Source: Cyanoderma ruficeps
Lineage: Eukaryota; Chordata; Aves; Passeriformes; Timaliidae
DNA: 64,000 nt
Direction of reading: 5' to 3'
Assembly (NCBI GenBank): GCA_008694505.1
Contig: VZDJ01000623.1
Span: 18,781,754 to 18,845,753, forward strand
The position numbers were made by a program, and so were the translations under genes. Positions 39,007 through 54,000 of the stretch are shown here, piece after piece (the first letter of the stretch is position 1; every line of letters starts with the position of its first letter). The notes under the pieces are model-generated. The model was given only the letters and a program-made list of their open reading frames with translations. It searched no databases and was not told the DNA's origin.

Positions 39007-42000
39007 GTAAGTGGTCACACCTTCTGTGTCTTTATGATAACGTATTTTATTGTATTTGCCACCAGCTTACTTCTTCTGGGACACTGCTATATTATCAACA
39101 GGATATTTGAGACATAGATCCTTAAATGTGTTGGCTTGAAAGGAGATGACATTGAAGGATGGTTTGGAATGGTGCTCTCCATCATAAAACTGCTGTGAAA
39201 TCTAGTGTGAATGACAGAAACCTGGAATTTGAGTATCTGAAGTGTGATGTGCTTGGGTAAAGTGGCAGGAGACTCAGGACTAGACTAACAAGTAATACCA
39301 GTAATTAGGATTGATATGCATCAGCAGCACAGAGAGAGCACCATGTATGGGGAGGTGATAGAGGCCAGACAGTGGCTGGGACTAAGACCATGCTGAATGG
39401 CAAACCCAGTACAATTAGTGTTCCTATTAGCACTGTCAGTGTGCATGGCTTTATACAGATGATTTCAGCCACAGTATTCAAAAATACACCAACATTAGAC
39501 CTTAAACCCTCTTCTCAAAAATTCTAAAGGAAAACACTCTGAAAGACAGCTTAGCTTCCTCCAATACACTGTTAATTTTAACACTTTTAATTTTGGCCTT
39601 TGAATTTCAGGCAGCCTGAACTGGGCAAGTGAAAATAAAAATAAAGGCAATATGAGCTGGCAAAGCTGTGGGAGAATAAAAGGGAAAGGATCAGATTAGA
39701 AAGAAAAGATTGTGTGATTCATGTTGTGCTACAAAACCGACTCATGAACCCTGTGATACGTTATTTGGAAAGAGTAGTTAGGATAGCAAACTGGTGGACA
39801 GCAACAGAATTTTAGACAAACATAGCAAATATGAAGGAATGTTTTCCAGGGAAGGAAGGCTACCCTAATTATAAAGAAAAAAGTATAAATAAAAAACTTC
39901 AATGGAAGAAAGAAACAAAGAAAACAACACAGGGAGTGGCATGAAAACAGAATTGGGCGTGCAGATTAGATTGAGCATTCCCTGGAATTTCCTGCAAAAT
40001 GGAAAAGCAAGATCATTTCTTGTGCATTAAGTGGAGTGACTTATGTCGGTTCTTATCCAAGAGATATCCCGAAAATGAGAAATTTAAAGATTGTTGCAAC
40101 CTTTAACAAGTATTTTTGTTGTTGAAGCTAGATATTGCTCCTCCTTATGGGAGGCTGCAGAGGTTTAAGTACACACCTAGGTCATGGGAGGACAAATGCA
40201 ACTATGCTTTAGCCATTTCAGTAATTGGAGCTGTGTAAATACCTGGAATAGAGGTACAATATCATGCTGGGTAAGACACTGCACAGAATGATGCCAATCC
40301 CCCAGCTCAGAAAGAATTGTGAGGGATTGAAAAGTTGACATTTGTACTTTCTTAGCATATTATTTAATAATCCATTGAAAGAAATTTAAATCTTTCCATT
40401 GTTTTGAGTGAGCTTTGGATTGTGTCTTCCTTCATACCTATGGCACTTCTGTGGTATTTTCCTCTCCTGTTTGCTCTGACTTTCCTGCATGACTGAGCTT
40501 TCTGATCTGCTCTTACAGGCAGTATGTGTTGCTGGTCCCATCAGTTGTGCGGAGCAACGCGCCACAGACGGCTTGTGTGCAGTTACACAACCTCAGTGAG
40601 CCTCTGTCTGTGAGCGTTGTCCTGGAGTATGGCAGTGTCCAAAAGACTGTCTTTGAGGAACCCTTGGCAGAAAAAGACTTCTTCAAGTGCAGCAAGTTCA
40701 AGGTATTTCCTCTTTTCAAACTCCTGAAGAGGGGATAGTAGCTGGAAATAATTCTGATTGCAACTCTCCTTGTCAGTGAGGAAAGAAAGACAAAGTGTTT
40801 AAAATAAGATAAACTGCTGGAAAGGCTGACAAAATAGGGAAAAAAACCCCATGGATTGTAGAAGGGAGCTAGAGAGAGACTTTCTATCTCCATTCACAGA
40901 ATAAATAGAAAAAAGCTTTAGCTTGTCATCACAGTTGCATGCTCCTTATGGAACTAAGTATCAAGCAAGAGAACCCAGACGGGTTGCAGTTATTCCCTTT
41001 CCCATAACCCTGCAAGGTCTGTACACACAAGCAAAAGAGTGCCAAGGTGAGGTCTTCCAGAATGCAGCGGGAGAAAACACTTCAGAATTAAAGGTACATG
41101 GCTGTGGCAACCTGCATGTAAGTAGGGAAATGCATAGGACAGAGCACAGCTTCAAATCTTGTTACCTGGTGACAGATTACGGGCCTTCCACAACAGAAAC
41201 ATCCAGAAATTAACAAAGGTGGGGCTTCTAATGACTTTCCATAAGCTATTTATGACTCAACTGACAGTATCCTACTCTAAACCCTGGGCATCAGGGAACC
41301 TCAGCATGTCTCATTTATCACTTTTCCTCTGGGGTTTTGTTCCTCTCCAGGTTCCTCCTGCAGCTTCTGATCCCTTGGCATTCATTTCCTTCTCAGCCAG
41401 AGGTGCCACAGTCGACTTAGCTGAGAGAAGATCAGTGGCAATTCAGAATGTGGATGGTGCTGTCTTCGTCCAGACGGACAAACCGCTCTACAAGCCCGGA
41501 CAAAAAGGTGGATGAAGGGTTTGAGTCAGCTAGAGAAGTGAGAAACTGAGGGCAAGGTTGGGTGAAGGAGAACAGAAACTTACTCTTGTGGAATAAAAAT
41601 CTCATCTGAGTTTCAGGTCATCAAAGTTAGTGAAAAATAGAACCAATTCACAACAGTGCAACAAAGTAGAATTCGTGTGCTTGCACTTAGTTAATTGCAT
41701 TTACAGAATCTCAGGTTCTGTCAGGTTTACTTAAAGAGAGTTCCATAAAAAGTATCCTTAAAGATACAGAAAATAATTGGTTAGATTTGGAGCTAATAAA
41801 GTTAATATTAAAATGAAGCAAGCACCTCATTTCCCGTCAACACCTCTTTCTCCTTAACTGTTGATCTATTTTGAAGTGCTGATTCCATTACAATATTTAA
41901 ATGACAGTACTAGCTGTGGTGGAGTTAACTATCTCTTTAACATAATTATACTTCAATGCTGCACAGAGTCTACATTTAGAAGAAAGACAAATCATTTCTT

Positions 42001-45000
42001 CTCTATGATTTTTACATTGAACTGGTTTGTAAAAACAGTTTTTTTTAGGAAATGCTCCAAAGAATGGAGTCTTTCAAGAAGGATTGAAGGCAGTAAATTG
42101 TATTTACTACTAAGGTAGCTTTAGTCCAATTGGGTAATAATTGAAGATATTTCAGCTGGCATTTATTTTGGTTTTCTTTTTTCACTGGCTAAGATAATCC
42201 TTTCATTTTCTCTGCTCTTTAGTTTTTCGAAGAAGCCTGGGCAAAGCTGTGTATTGAAAATTATTTATCACTGCTAATAAATGATAGAGGCATCTGCATG
42301 TGACACTTGGAGATCTGACACTTGGTGCCAGGTTGATATTTGGACTAGAGAGTCCTGGAGGTTTCTTCCAACCTTGATGATTCTGTAATTCTTTTTTATC
42401 CTGTGTCTTTTTCAGTGATGTTTCGTGTTGTCACTTTGGACAGCCAGTTCAGACCTGTTCAGGAGACGGTGAGTTATAGTCAAAACTTTTCAAGTACCCT
42501 CTTGAGGTACCTCTTCACTGAGAATCTCTCACTTAGATATTAAATAAGAAGGACCTAGAATAGGCTTCCTGATGTTTTTTATATTTTGTATTTTTTGTAT
42601 TTTGTATATTTGCTGTAACTCTTTACTTTCACACTCCATCATTTCCCTGCCTTTGTAGAGGGCAAGGCTCTGAAAGGACTTGTGGAAATATCTCACAGCA
42701 CACAGATTTTGTTGTCCCAGATACATAGAAAAAGACTGGATATTTTTGCAGAAAAGATAAATTCACAAACCGGTTATCCTCTTAAAATTATCTCATTAGT
42801 TACAGACATGAGTTGCAAATTGTTTCCTTGGTCTAATCTTCTCTATCCAGAAAAAGCTGTTCACAGCTTTCTTTATGTTCTAGTGTTTATCAGCCTCCAC
42901 TGTTAGATTACTGTTTCAATAATTTTTTTTCTCTCCCTTTATTTCCTCCTCCAGTATCCCAGAATCATCATTGAGGTAAGAGATACAACATGAAATTAAA
43001 GCACAGGTTCCTTTGGAAGGGCTATGCTTCATCATTTCCCGTAGAGTCAACAGCTGAGGGAGACTCACCCAGAGCACACCATTTAAAGCCAATGGATTTG
43101 AGATTGAACAATGGCAATATCCTCTATCAAGCACCAGAGGAGAAGAAATCAGCAGAACTGGAGCTGTTAGTCAGAGATGGCGTGGGGTTGCTGCTCTGCC
43201 TTTCACTGGAATTCAAACAGCAATGTTCTGTCCAGGGTTACCTTAGGAGGATTACAGCAAATAACTGGTGAAACAGCCTCATTCTCATACATAGGCATAA
43301 GAATAGTGACTTTCTGAAATGCCATAGTCTCATGAGGGCAGGCTAACAATGAATCATCTTCTACCACACTTCATATCACTACATCTTCCAAGCACTTTAT
43401 GAGAGAGGTCAGCATAACATTCCTGCTTTACAAAGGCAGTTGAGTAAGAAAGATTTATGCTACGAGTGTCATAGACAGGCAGCCTGTGTCCCGGACACAA
43501 CCTGTGTCCCAATCAGGAACTGTTTCTGAATGATCTGAGGCCATCTGTCAGTGTAGCTAATTCCCAGTTAAACATAAACCTAGGTTTGTTAAATGCATAA
43601 GCAGAGATGAAAAGTAAGCACACATCATCAGCCCCAAAGCACTCTTAGCCAGTGACGCATTTAGCCAATATGTCAGAAGAGAGGCCTTGAAAGAAGGCAA
43701 GAAATGGTGATAAATGTTTTGCTACATCTCTTTCTTCCAGGATCCAGAGCAAAACAAGATCTTCCAGTGGCTGGATGTGACATCAAAGAGTGGAATTGCC
43801 CAGCTCTCCTTTCCAATAATCCCAGAGCCTATTCTGGGGTCCTACCAAATTACTGTGGAGACGAAGACAGGGGAAAAAGAGTACTACTCCTTCAGAGTGG
43901 AGGAATATGGTAAGCAAAGGCTCATAAACTACCCTGTGCTAGCAGTGAGGCTCTGCCTAAGTCAGATAAAAGCTACTAGTGCAGAGTTTAAGTCCTTTGC
44001 ATTCTCCGCATCATGCCTGGAAAAGAAAGACATGGAGAGAGCTGGGTGGACTGGTGCATGAGAAACAGGCCTTTCCCAGCTATGTTGTCATTATTGCTGG
44101 TGACGTGGGATAAAAGATAAGTTGAAGAAAGCAATCTATTTGATTTTATTATTTCACTTAATCTGTTGCCTTTCTCCTTCACTGCAACTGGATTGCATAA
44201 TAATTTTTGTTCTCCAGGGCTTAACCAGTTTGACACATTGGCATTACTCATTTTTCTTTAAGAAAAAAGATTAAAGTGATTTATCATAGGGTTTTCTGTG
44301 ACTATTATAGTTATTAGTATGATTATTATTTAATTTTAAAGAAGTTACTAATCTTACCACTGAAGGTTATTTTTTCTAATGTAATATACTACAGCCCGTT
44401 CCTAGTTAGGTTCTTCTTTGATCCATTTCCTCTCCCTTGTTGGTGAAAATATCTTTGCCAACTGTTTTTTTTTACTGTTTTACACACATACAAACACCTG
44501 TGTATGCCATGCAATTGCTAATCAGTCATATTCATATTATATTCTCAGTGCTGCCAAAATTTGAAGTGACCACCACTGGGCCAAAGTCGATTTCTTTCTT
44601 TGATGAAGAACTCAGGGTGAAAGCTTGTGGTTCGTAAGTATCAGAGCTGAAGACAACGCAATTGTGCACAACAAATGGTATAGGCATTGAATGGTGAGCT
44701 GTGCTGGGAAGCAGAGATCCTGCTGCTGGTTCAGAACGTGGCTTAGAGCAATTCCTTTAGCTATGACTTTCATGATATAAAAGAGGATAACTCTTCTCCT
44801 GCTGCATAGCAGAATTAAAACCGGGAGAGTTTGTGCGTGTCCAAACCAAGCACTTCCTACTTGCTAGCTGTTGTGTTTTATTATTACAGAAAATGAGAGT
44901 CTATCATTAAAATTGCTGGCTGTGATGCAGCCCGAGTGCAGGATGCCAGGAGTTAAAAGGGTGAATAGGGTCTTTCTGCAATATGTTCTGCCTTGTGTAA

Positions 45001-48000
45001 GGTACTAATGAGAAAAAGCTGCAGGGAATTATATCCTGAGTCCCGCGCTGCTTTCCAGCTTCAGACCTTAAAGAATGACCGCACCAAAACAATGGTGAAG
45101 CAGGGGTTTTCCAACAAAAAGGCAGAAACAGCCTAAAAATAGTAGAAGGGAATTCTACTAGGGCTGGCTGCTTCCCAGCTGCTCTTCTGTCTGTGCTCTG
45201 GGTACTGTGGAGGGATTTAGAGTCTGTATTGCTCTGCAGCTTTTGCAGGTCTTATGTTAAATCCACATGATTGAATTCTCATGTTTCTTCCTCTCCTAGG
45301 TACACTTATGGCCAGCCAGTGCAAGGAAATGCCCAAATTAATGTGTGTCAGCAGAGATTTTATAGTCCACTGTGTAAACAAAACTGGAAAAAAACCTGTG
45401 AGGCTGTCACTGGACCGGTATGATACACAACAAGTTCTTTCTTCCCTGTCGGCTTTACTACCCAACATGTAGCACAGTATTCAGTGGCCTCATTAATTTA
45501 CAAGGGAACGCCAGAGAGACAATCTCAGTGGTGTGGTTTTTCTCACTATCTCACAGACAACGTGAAAGACCTCGCTGAAAGACTGTTTTATCCCTCAGAA
45601 AGGATCAGAATGAAGGAGAGAAGCTTATGAAACTGTAGATTTGTAATCATTTCTGAAACACTGGGGCTGTGTTCTTACCAAATCTAATCAGCAGACCTCT
45701 ACTGGGAGTCTTTGAGGACAGTTAATATTAAACGAGTGATTAATTTGTCCATTAGCTCAGACTCAAGGTGCTGTGGTCACAGAGCACAAGTATCATGCAA
45801 GATGGGTTTAAGAAGGAGCATGAGCAGAGAGAAGGCTGGAGGGGATAAGGAGAAAGTTTCCAGGTGCTAGAGTAAATGATATTGAAACAGTCATCTGGGA
45901 TGGGAGCTGGGAAGCAAGAAATGTAAGGCAGGCAGGGAGATGTTCAGAGACTCACTAATACATAATGAGGAACAATTTTGCAAACCTTGAGAAAAATGGG
46001 TTTTCCCCTTTGTGCTATTATTTCAGCTGGAAAAGGATGGCTGCCTCAACACTGTCATCTCCACCAAAAAATTCCAGCTTTACCGCAGCTATGCCATGAT
46101 GTATGCCAGCCTCAAAGTAGAAAGTGTCATCACTGAAAATGGGACAGGTAACACCAAGTGGAGGTTGGGAGTAACTGATTAATGCAGATCCAGCTAATGC
46201 CTGGATCTTCCTGAGAGGAATCCCCTGTATCAATGTCTGTGTGGCAAACAGGCAGCAATTATGGTTTACTTTGTGTAGCTCTCCCTCCAGAGCATCACCA
46301 CTCCATACAGCTTTTCAAAAGGAACAGCTTTCTGCCTGTGTTTGATTTCTGTTTCCTCTCCTTTGTACTGGGTGTGTCTCACAGGTATCCAGATGAAGGC
46401 CTATGACTATGTTTCAGTCAACCGAGAAAATGACCGAGTGATGCTCAGGAATATGGATTCCTATTACAAGAGAGGAATTCCTTATCATGGTGAGGTAGGT
46501 ACATGAGAGGATACATGTAGACCCAAACTCCCTGAGGTCCAGCATGATGAGCTCTGTGTTGCCCTATTTATGACTGTGACCTGAATGTGCTGTCTGCTTC
46601 CCATGATAATGCTGCATAACAGTGACTGCATAGTTCTCTTGATACTCCTAGAGAAAAAATGAAAATTGTGTCACACCTTGCTTGTCGGGGTCTCTTTTTT
46701 GCTATAGTCAGAGGATGCCTAAAAAGTGAATAAATGGAAGGTCATATGAGTGGGGAAGAGGAGTCTTCAAGAAAATTCTTCAGGAATGGTTATGTCTAAA
46801 CTGAAGGTAGAATTGACCCCATGTTGCATCACGCAATCTGAGAGATGTTTACTTATAGTAGTATAGATGTTGGAGTGCATTCCTACTTCTTAGCAATCTA
46901 CACATGCAGGATAAACCAGGCACAAAAAGGACAATGGCCTGTACAGCATCATCCTGACAGGCAATGGAGACAGTGGGTGTGCACAGATGTGTAGGAGTTG
47001 AAAGGTGCTACTGAGCTTTACAGGTTGCCTGTGGCCATTAAGTCATCTGGCTTTTTGGGTGTGTTAATCAATGTTCTTCAATAAGTATTTCTCCTCCCTT
47101 TGTGACTACACTGATGGGGATTTCCCACTGATGGGAACTCCCAGTCCCTCAAAATACCGAGGAGCATTTGCCTCTTCAGTACATTTCACCCTTGATTTCT
47201 ACTCCCTGCAACTGTCCTCAGTGTTTAAGTGAGCATCCTCTAGTGAACACAGGTTTTCTTTTGTTGTTGTTCTTTGCTTTTTTCTGAATCCCTTGGGTAT
47301 TCATTGCGTTCAGGTCACTGTGACAAGTATGGATGGTGAGCCTGTTTACAACAGCACTGTCCTGCTGGAGCTCAATGGAGATTATCTGGCCAACTACACC
47401 ACCGACAAAAATGGCACTGCTGCTTTTTCCATTGACACGTCCAACTTCTTTGATCCCAGTTTTACGCTGACAGTAAGTAAACACAGTCTAATTCATGAAT
47501 AAATACTTCATAGGAGAGAGGGTTTAGAAGGAATACCTGCAAACCCTGTGAAACTCATATGGACAAGCACCAGTGCCTGAGAAGAGGCACACTGCACCCC
47601 AGATGTAGTTTTGGGTTGTAGTGAACTTCAGTCCCTCCCTGCTTTTCCCTCCCCTTTAGAAGCTTGAGACTGCACTGCCTTCCCTATCTAGCCTTGGTGC
47701 ATGCCAGCATCCTTCACTGCTGCTGACTGCTTTCCTGCATTTCTGCTGGCACAAACTCATGCCTGTTATCATCATATGGTCTTCTTGTATTGTCATGCCT
47801 TTGTTCAGTGTGATGGAAAGAGCTGAGAAAAAGTGTGTCATTTAGAACAATGCCATTCTAATTCGATGTAAGTCCCAGCAGTTCGTGCAACTGGTCCCAA
47901 GCCTGAAAAAAAGCTGAAATAACCCTCCTACTGCAATGTGCCACAGGCATTTGGATGCCTAAAGGTGTTCAGAAGGCTGCTCACTCTGCATTGGTGAAAC

Positions 48001-51000
48001 ACAAATTTTTCACACTAGTTCTTACTCATGGTTTTAACAGCCTCACAAAACCAGTTTCCCAACAGAGTATTTTACAGAAAATATGTCTTTGCCTCTCAAT
48101 GTCTCTGCCTTGCATTTTCTTTTTTTCCACGCTGATGATTCCACATGTATGGTTTTCTATGTTGTAGGTCAAACAGGCACCACATGAATGTGAAGACTTT
48201 ATCTGGGGGGTTGATAATGAGCCCAAAGCCTCATTCCTCATCCGGCGTTTCTACTCACGGACCAACAGCTTTCTGAAAATTGAGCCAGTGACAGAGGAGC
48301 TCAGCTGTGGCCAGCAGCGAGCCATCAATGTTCACTATGTCCTGAACAGAGAAGGCTACGGCAATGCCACACACGCAAACTTCTACTATGTAGTAAGTCC
48401 TGATGTTACTTCTAAAACACCTTTTCTTCACCTGCTCTCAAGCACTCTGTAAGGCAGAAATCTCACGATTAGACTGTGGTTATGGGTCATGGCTCAACCT
48501 GATGGCCTTCAAGGCTTCTCAGAACAATACTCAAAATCATTGATTTCATGGTGGAAGGGAGAAGGTGCTTTTGATCCCCTTTCATGAGATTTTTCTATGC
48601 CCAGGTGATGACACAAGGAAAAATTACTCTCAGTGGCAAGAAGCAAGTCAGCATTTCTGGTGGTAAGTTCCAGACCGTATTACTACTTGTACTTCAGAGC
48701 ATACTAAGTTTTGCAAGTGATGAAAGCAAAGAATTGGCTAAATCAGGTACTAGTGCCTAAACCCCATGACCTGTTACTGCTCATAGAACCATTTTCTTTT
48801 GCTGCAGCATCTAGCCAACCCCCCATATCATAATCACTTTGATCTTGTTAATAGAAAGACATTTTGTTGTGATCAAACACATGGAATGCAACCTTCATCT
48901 GTTTTATTATATTATTTTATAATGCCAAGGAGTATTTATGGTCTCACAGTTAATGTGTGACATCCTAGTCTTCATCAACTAGAATAATAAAACGTTTTAA
49001 AGTTTGGAATAATAGGTGTCCCATTTGAAAGGGGTATTTAGCAGTCAACTCTTGAAATTCATTGCCCTTTCAGAAGTCTCCAAATACCCATAAATGACAG
49101 TGATCCTGACCTTCATTCTTTTATAGTTAAAAATAACTTTGCTTGCAGAACCTGGTCTATTTGCATACTTCAGGAAGTGGCTTAAGTAAGCTTCTCTCCA
49201 TATATACAACTTGTTTCATATTTACCATCTTTGGTCTCAAGCCTAATTCCATGTCCATGCACTTGTAGTTTTCATCCATGTAGAGAAGAATTTCATATTC
49301 CTTAGTGTTAAGAGAACTCTCCTTTAACTCAGGATATTGCTCTATTTCCTCAGGGGTAGGAGGTTCTAGTTTTGAGACCCAAAGGCAATATTATGCACTT
49401 CTCATAGCAATTGTGTACAGATTTCCATGTTTAACTTCTTCCCAGCATTGACCTCTCTCTGCAAAGCACCCTGGTCTCAGCATCCTCCAGTTTGTATATG
49501 ATGGGAGCTGTCCCTCAGCCTCTGAGAGAAATCTTCCAATATCCAATTCCCTGGGTTTTAAAAGTGCTTGTAGGTTATGAATAAATATGTGGTCCTTCCA
49601 CCAAAACTGAGATTTGTCTAAGGTCTTTAGCTGGCTTGTCCTTACCTGATCCACATTCCTTCCACAGCTTCCAGAGGTACATTCTCCATCACACTGACTG
49701 TCACTGAGAAGCTTGCCCCCAGCGCCAGATTGCTGCTCTACACAGTGCATCCTCATGGGGAGATAGTGGCTGACAGCTCCCGCATACGCAGTGTTATATG
49801 CTTCAAAAACAAGGTGGAAACCTTTGCTTTCTGATTAAGGGATATATCAGTGTTTGCTGAAAAATGGTCAAGAAATTATCTCATCAAGAGCCCTGCACTG
49901 GGGGTGGCATTTAGGAATGGAAAAGGTGCAGGTGTGTCTGGGGTCATGAGAAGCTGTCCCTGGAACTGGCACATATGGTCATGCCCCGGCAAAACTCTCC
50001 ACACAGTGGAGAGAGAAGGGTGGCTGGCGGGGAGGGTTATGTGAATTTTTACAAACGGATCCAGAAGGGACATCTAGCGGTAGGAGCTTTGTCCTACAGA
50101 GAACAGCGAGTGTCGATGAAAGGTGAGATTTAGATCTCTGCGCCAATCTGATTCACCTAATTTCTGGGGGGTTGTTTTGGATTTGCTAATATCCAGGTCC
50201 AGCTCAAGTTCTCTGAGGAGCAGGGTTTCCCGGGCTCTAAAGTTGGACTCCACCTGGAAGCTGCTGCCAACTCCCACTGTGCCCTGCGAGCAATTCAGAG
50301 CGTCCTTCTTCAGCCTGGGCAAGAGTTATCTGCCGAGAGTGTAAGCCACATCCCCAGCCCTGTGTTCTTTTGAGCTGGGAACAAGCCACTTCCCACTTGT
50401 GATGTCTCTGCTGATGACTGTATTTTTATTTTTCCTTGGGAAACTGACATTTGTGATTAGATTGATAGCACAACACTGCTTTTGGGAAGCACGGCAGCGT
50501 AACATATATCCCAAGAATATGCCTTATGTAAACCCTTGACAGCATATTTCCTCACTGTGGAGTGATTGTGTCAAAATTGCATTTTTACAGCTCAGATAGG
50601 CCTTGGGCCCAGAACAAAAGCTGTAGATGACAGCAGTGTGATACATGGAGTGTATCTCCATGCTTGTATCTCCATGCTTTCTGCTCAAGTTCACTCCACA
50701 AAACCATTGCAGCTCAGAAGGAGGAGGGTACTGTTCAGTCCAAATTGCTTATTCATCTCTAGGTTGGCATCACTAGTTAAGCCCACCAAAGTCTACAGGC
50801 TTGCTCAGGGACCACCATAAGCTTTGAGTATCTGTGAATTTGCACCTGCCTGAGACCTTCCTTGTGCTTACACTAGTCATTCTCACCTCCAGGTGTACTA
50901 CCAGCTTGGTCGGGGTGATTTATATGGCTATTACTACAATGGGCTCAACCTGGAAGATGACAGGCCACAGCAGTGTACCCCATCCAAAACCATCTTTTCA

Positions 51001-54000
51001 GATGGCTTGTACTTTGAACCAGTGAATGTCAGTCGTGATGGAGATGTCTACAGGACTTTCAGGGTATGTGGTCTGTGTGGGAGGCTCTTTAAGTGGGAGG
51101 GATTCCAGAAGAATTCATCTGCATTAGCATTCAGCTTTCTCAGGTGGTGGTTCTTACTGCTGAGAGAAGGCAGCTGATGTCTGAAGCTGCCTAAAGCCTC
51201 CAATCACCCAGTTTCTGCCTTTTTTCCCTCATCACTTATTCGGGAGATCTGAAAATCACTGCCAGAAAATCACTGGGTTGCTGCCCATGGTTCAGTAGAC
51301 GTTTCCTAGGCAGGACCATGGCCTTGGCTCATGACTCCAGGCACTTCTTGTAAAGACCTGTGTCTGTGATGCAGGCCACTTGGTCCCTGATACACTGGAC
51401 TCCACTGCCCACTGGCCCTGTGCCCTAAGACACGAGGCCAGCACCAGATTCATCATCACTGCTCTTTGCAGAACACAAGGTGTCACTGCTCCATAAGAAA
51501 TACAAAGAGGTTGGTGAGGTAGGGCTGAGACATTCAAGGGTGAAAAAATGGGATGAAATGGGATGAGGGAGGGGAGAAATGAAGAACAATAATCAGTGAT
51601 ATGCACTGGCAGCTAGTGAATGCCCTGAGTGATTTGAAAGATTCTTTCACATTTAGGATATGGGTCTGAAAGTGTTCACCAACTCTATGCTACGGAAACC
51701 TGTTCTGTGCAATGAAGAGAGATCAGATATGGGAAATTACCCTTCTCACTATTATGATGAGAACCGCATGATCGCAGGTAAAAAAAGTTCATTCTGAATC
51801 TCCAGTTCTTTAAAACTGTTGCCTGTATAAAATAACAGCCAGTATATTGGGGGGGTTGGGGAAATAGGCCTGTGAGCCCCAATTTGCATCCTGTACTCTC
51901 CTTCTGGCAGTCCTTGCAGTAGAATCAATTTTGTTTCAGGTGCAGGTGCATATTGAAAAGACAGGGAATACTGTGATGCTGCTTCTTTTATAAACTGATA
52001 TTGGCTTTAAGGGGTTTTCAGGTCAGAACCTTTCATCAAATAATAATTCAATTAAATATTTAAAAGTCAAGACTTAACACAGCATGTGGCACTCTTAGCA
52101 CATAGTCTCCAAAACCTTTATAGATCAACAAAAGTTATGATTATCTCTCCATCAAGTCAGATTGCTTAGCAAATGAGCAAAAGTAGCAGTCATAAATTGC
52201 CACAAAAGAAAGTGTTATTCAACACTAGCAAAAAGTTCTTCCTCATGAGAATTGTAGTACAAGGGGATCTCCAGGAGGTTTGGAATCTCCATCACTGCTG
52301 GTTTTCAAAACTGAGCTGCTAAGTAGCAACCTGGTCTGACTTTGAAGTTAGTCCCACTTCAGGAAGTTGGACTAGACAATCACAGGGGAGCTAGATTTTT
52401 TTTCAATGATTCTGTGATTCTAAGTCATTGTAAAGCATTTAAAAGCTTTGACGGCAATACTGGCTGCTAGTGCCCTTTTGCAAATCAGAGAGAGCTAGTT
52501 GTAGAGGATGGGGAAGACACTTTTCTAACTGAATGACAAGAACTTTCAATATGAAATGAAGTGAAATGTCTTGTAAAATAGCTAGTATTTCCAGTATTTT
52601 CCCATGGGAAAAGAGAATAGGTAAGAAATTGTTTCTTCGCATAGCCCCATATCTCTTGGATTTTTCTCTGTTATATGGGAGGACAGGAAATAAAAAAAAT
52701 GCTCAAACAGGATACTTAGTGTTCATTTGTGGTGGTGAAGCATGTCTGACAGAAGTTCAGATTCTTCTCACATGATGTCTCTAATACTATCTTTTAATCA
52801 TATCCCCACTTCTAGCTGAGTCAAGCGCTGTTGGTGGGGGTGCTGGTGGTTTCACCAGTGTTCGGAAATACTTCCCCGAGACCTGGATTTGGGAACTGGT
52901 TAACACTGAGTAAGTATGTTTATCTTCACTTCGTTCTTCCTTTTTTCGTTGATTCATTCAGCTGAAATGGACTCTGGGAAGGAGCCATGGAACATATGTT
53001 TGCTTTGTAGATGTGGGTCTACTTTTCCCGTCTTGATCAATGACAATTGCAGACAGATATTCTGTGCCCTATTTCCTGTCTTTCTGATGGGGAGAAATAA
53101 ATAGGGGTGAAGAGTGAAATGAAATTATTATTAAGGAGAGAGAAGGAACTTGTTATTTTTCATCCAATTTTTAATTCAGCAGAAAAAGCCTCAATTCATT
53201 TTATTTTATTTTATTTCAGGCTATCATAATATCTACAATGAGAATATTTCCATCTTAACTATGCCTTCAGAAGTTGTTCTAGAACATTAATCTAAATTTA
53301 TTGATTCTAATCAGTGTGGTTGGACATTCTGGTTTTTCAGCAGTTGGTATTTCTAAATTTAAAAAGTTGAGTGTTTGAGTGCTTAAACATGTAGTTAACC
53401 AGCACCTTTATCTTTACTTCAATATTATAACTTTTTTTTTAATATATGGAGAAGTATCTTGTAGAAAGTGAGATGAAAACAGAGAAGTATCCTGTAGAAA
53501 GTGAGATGAAAACAGAAGTTCTTGCTCAAGCAGAAAGTCTATTCTGTAACTTGTCTTGAAAAATTCCAAAGATCATTTCTCATTCTGTGTTTCTTATTCT
53601 CTTCAGTTCCAACGGAGAGATCGATGTCTCTTACACCATTCCTGACTCCATCACAGAATGGAAAGCCAGTGCTTTCTGTGTGCACGATGATGCCGGGTTT
53701 GGCATCTCCCCACCTGCTTCCCTGAAATCATTCCAACCATTCTTTGTGGACATCACCCAGCCATACTCCGTCACTCGAGGGGAAAAATTTAATTTAATAG
53801 CCAATGTCTTCAACTACCTCGACAAGTGTATGCAGGTATACCAAGTTCCCTTTCACTTCCTATGTGGCTTGCTTGTTTCCCAGAGATCTTTTTGGTCTTG
53901 AAGGAGGAACCTCAGCAGAGGGTGTGGGTCTGTGCTGTGCTGTGCAAAACACAACAAATACTGAGTAATGCAGCAGCCTCCTTTGCTCTGCAGCCTCATT

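Noticed and set aside
45281..45472. Open frame reading through the exon 8 donor in another frame
   Set aside because: It is a frame-shifted shadow of exon 8; the spliced frame gives the conserved YTYGQPV motif.
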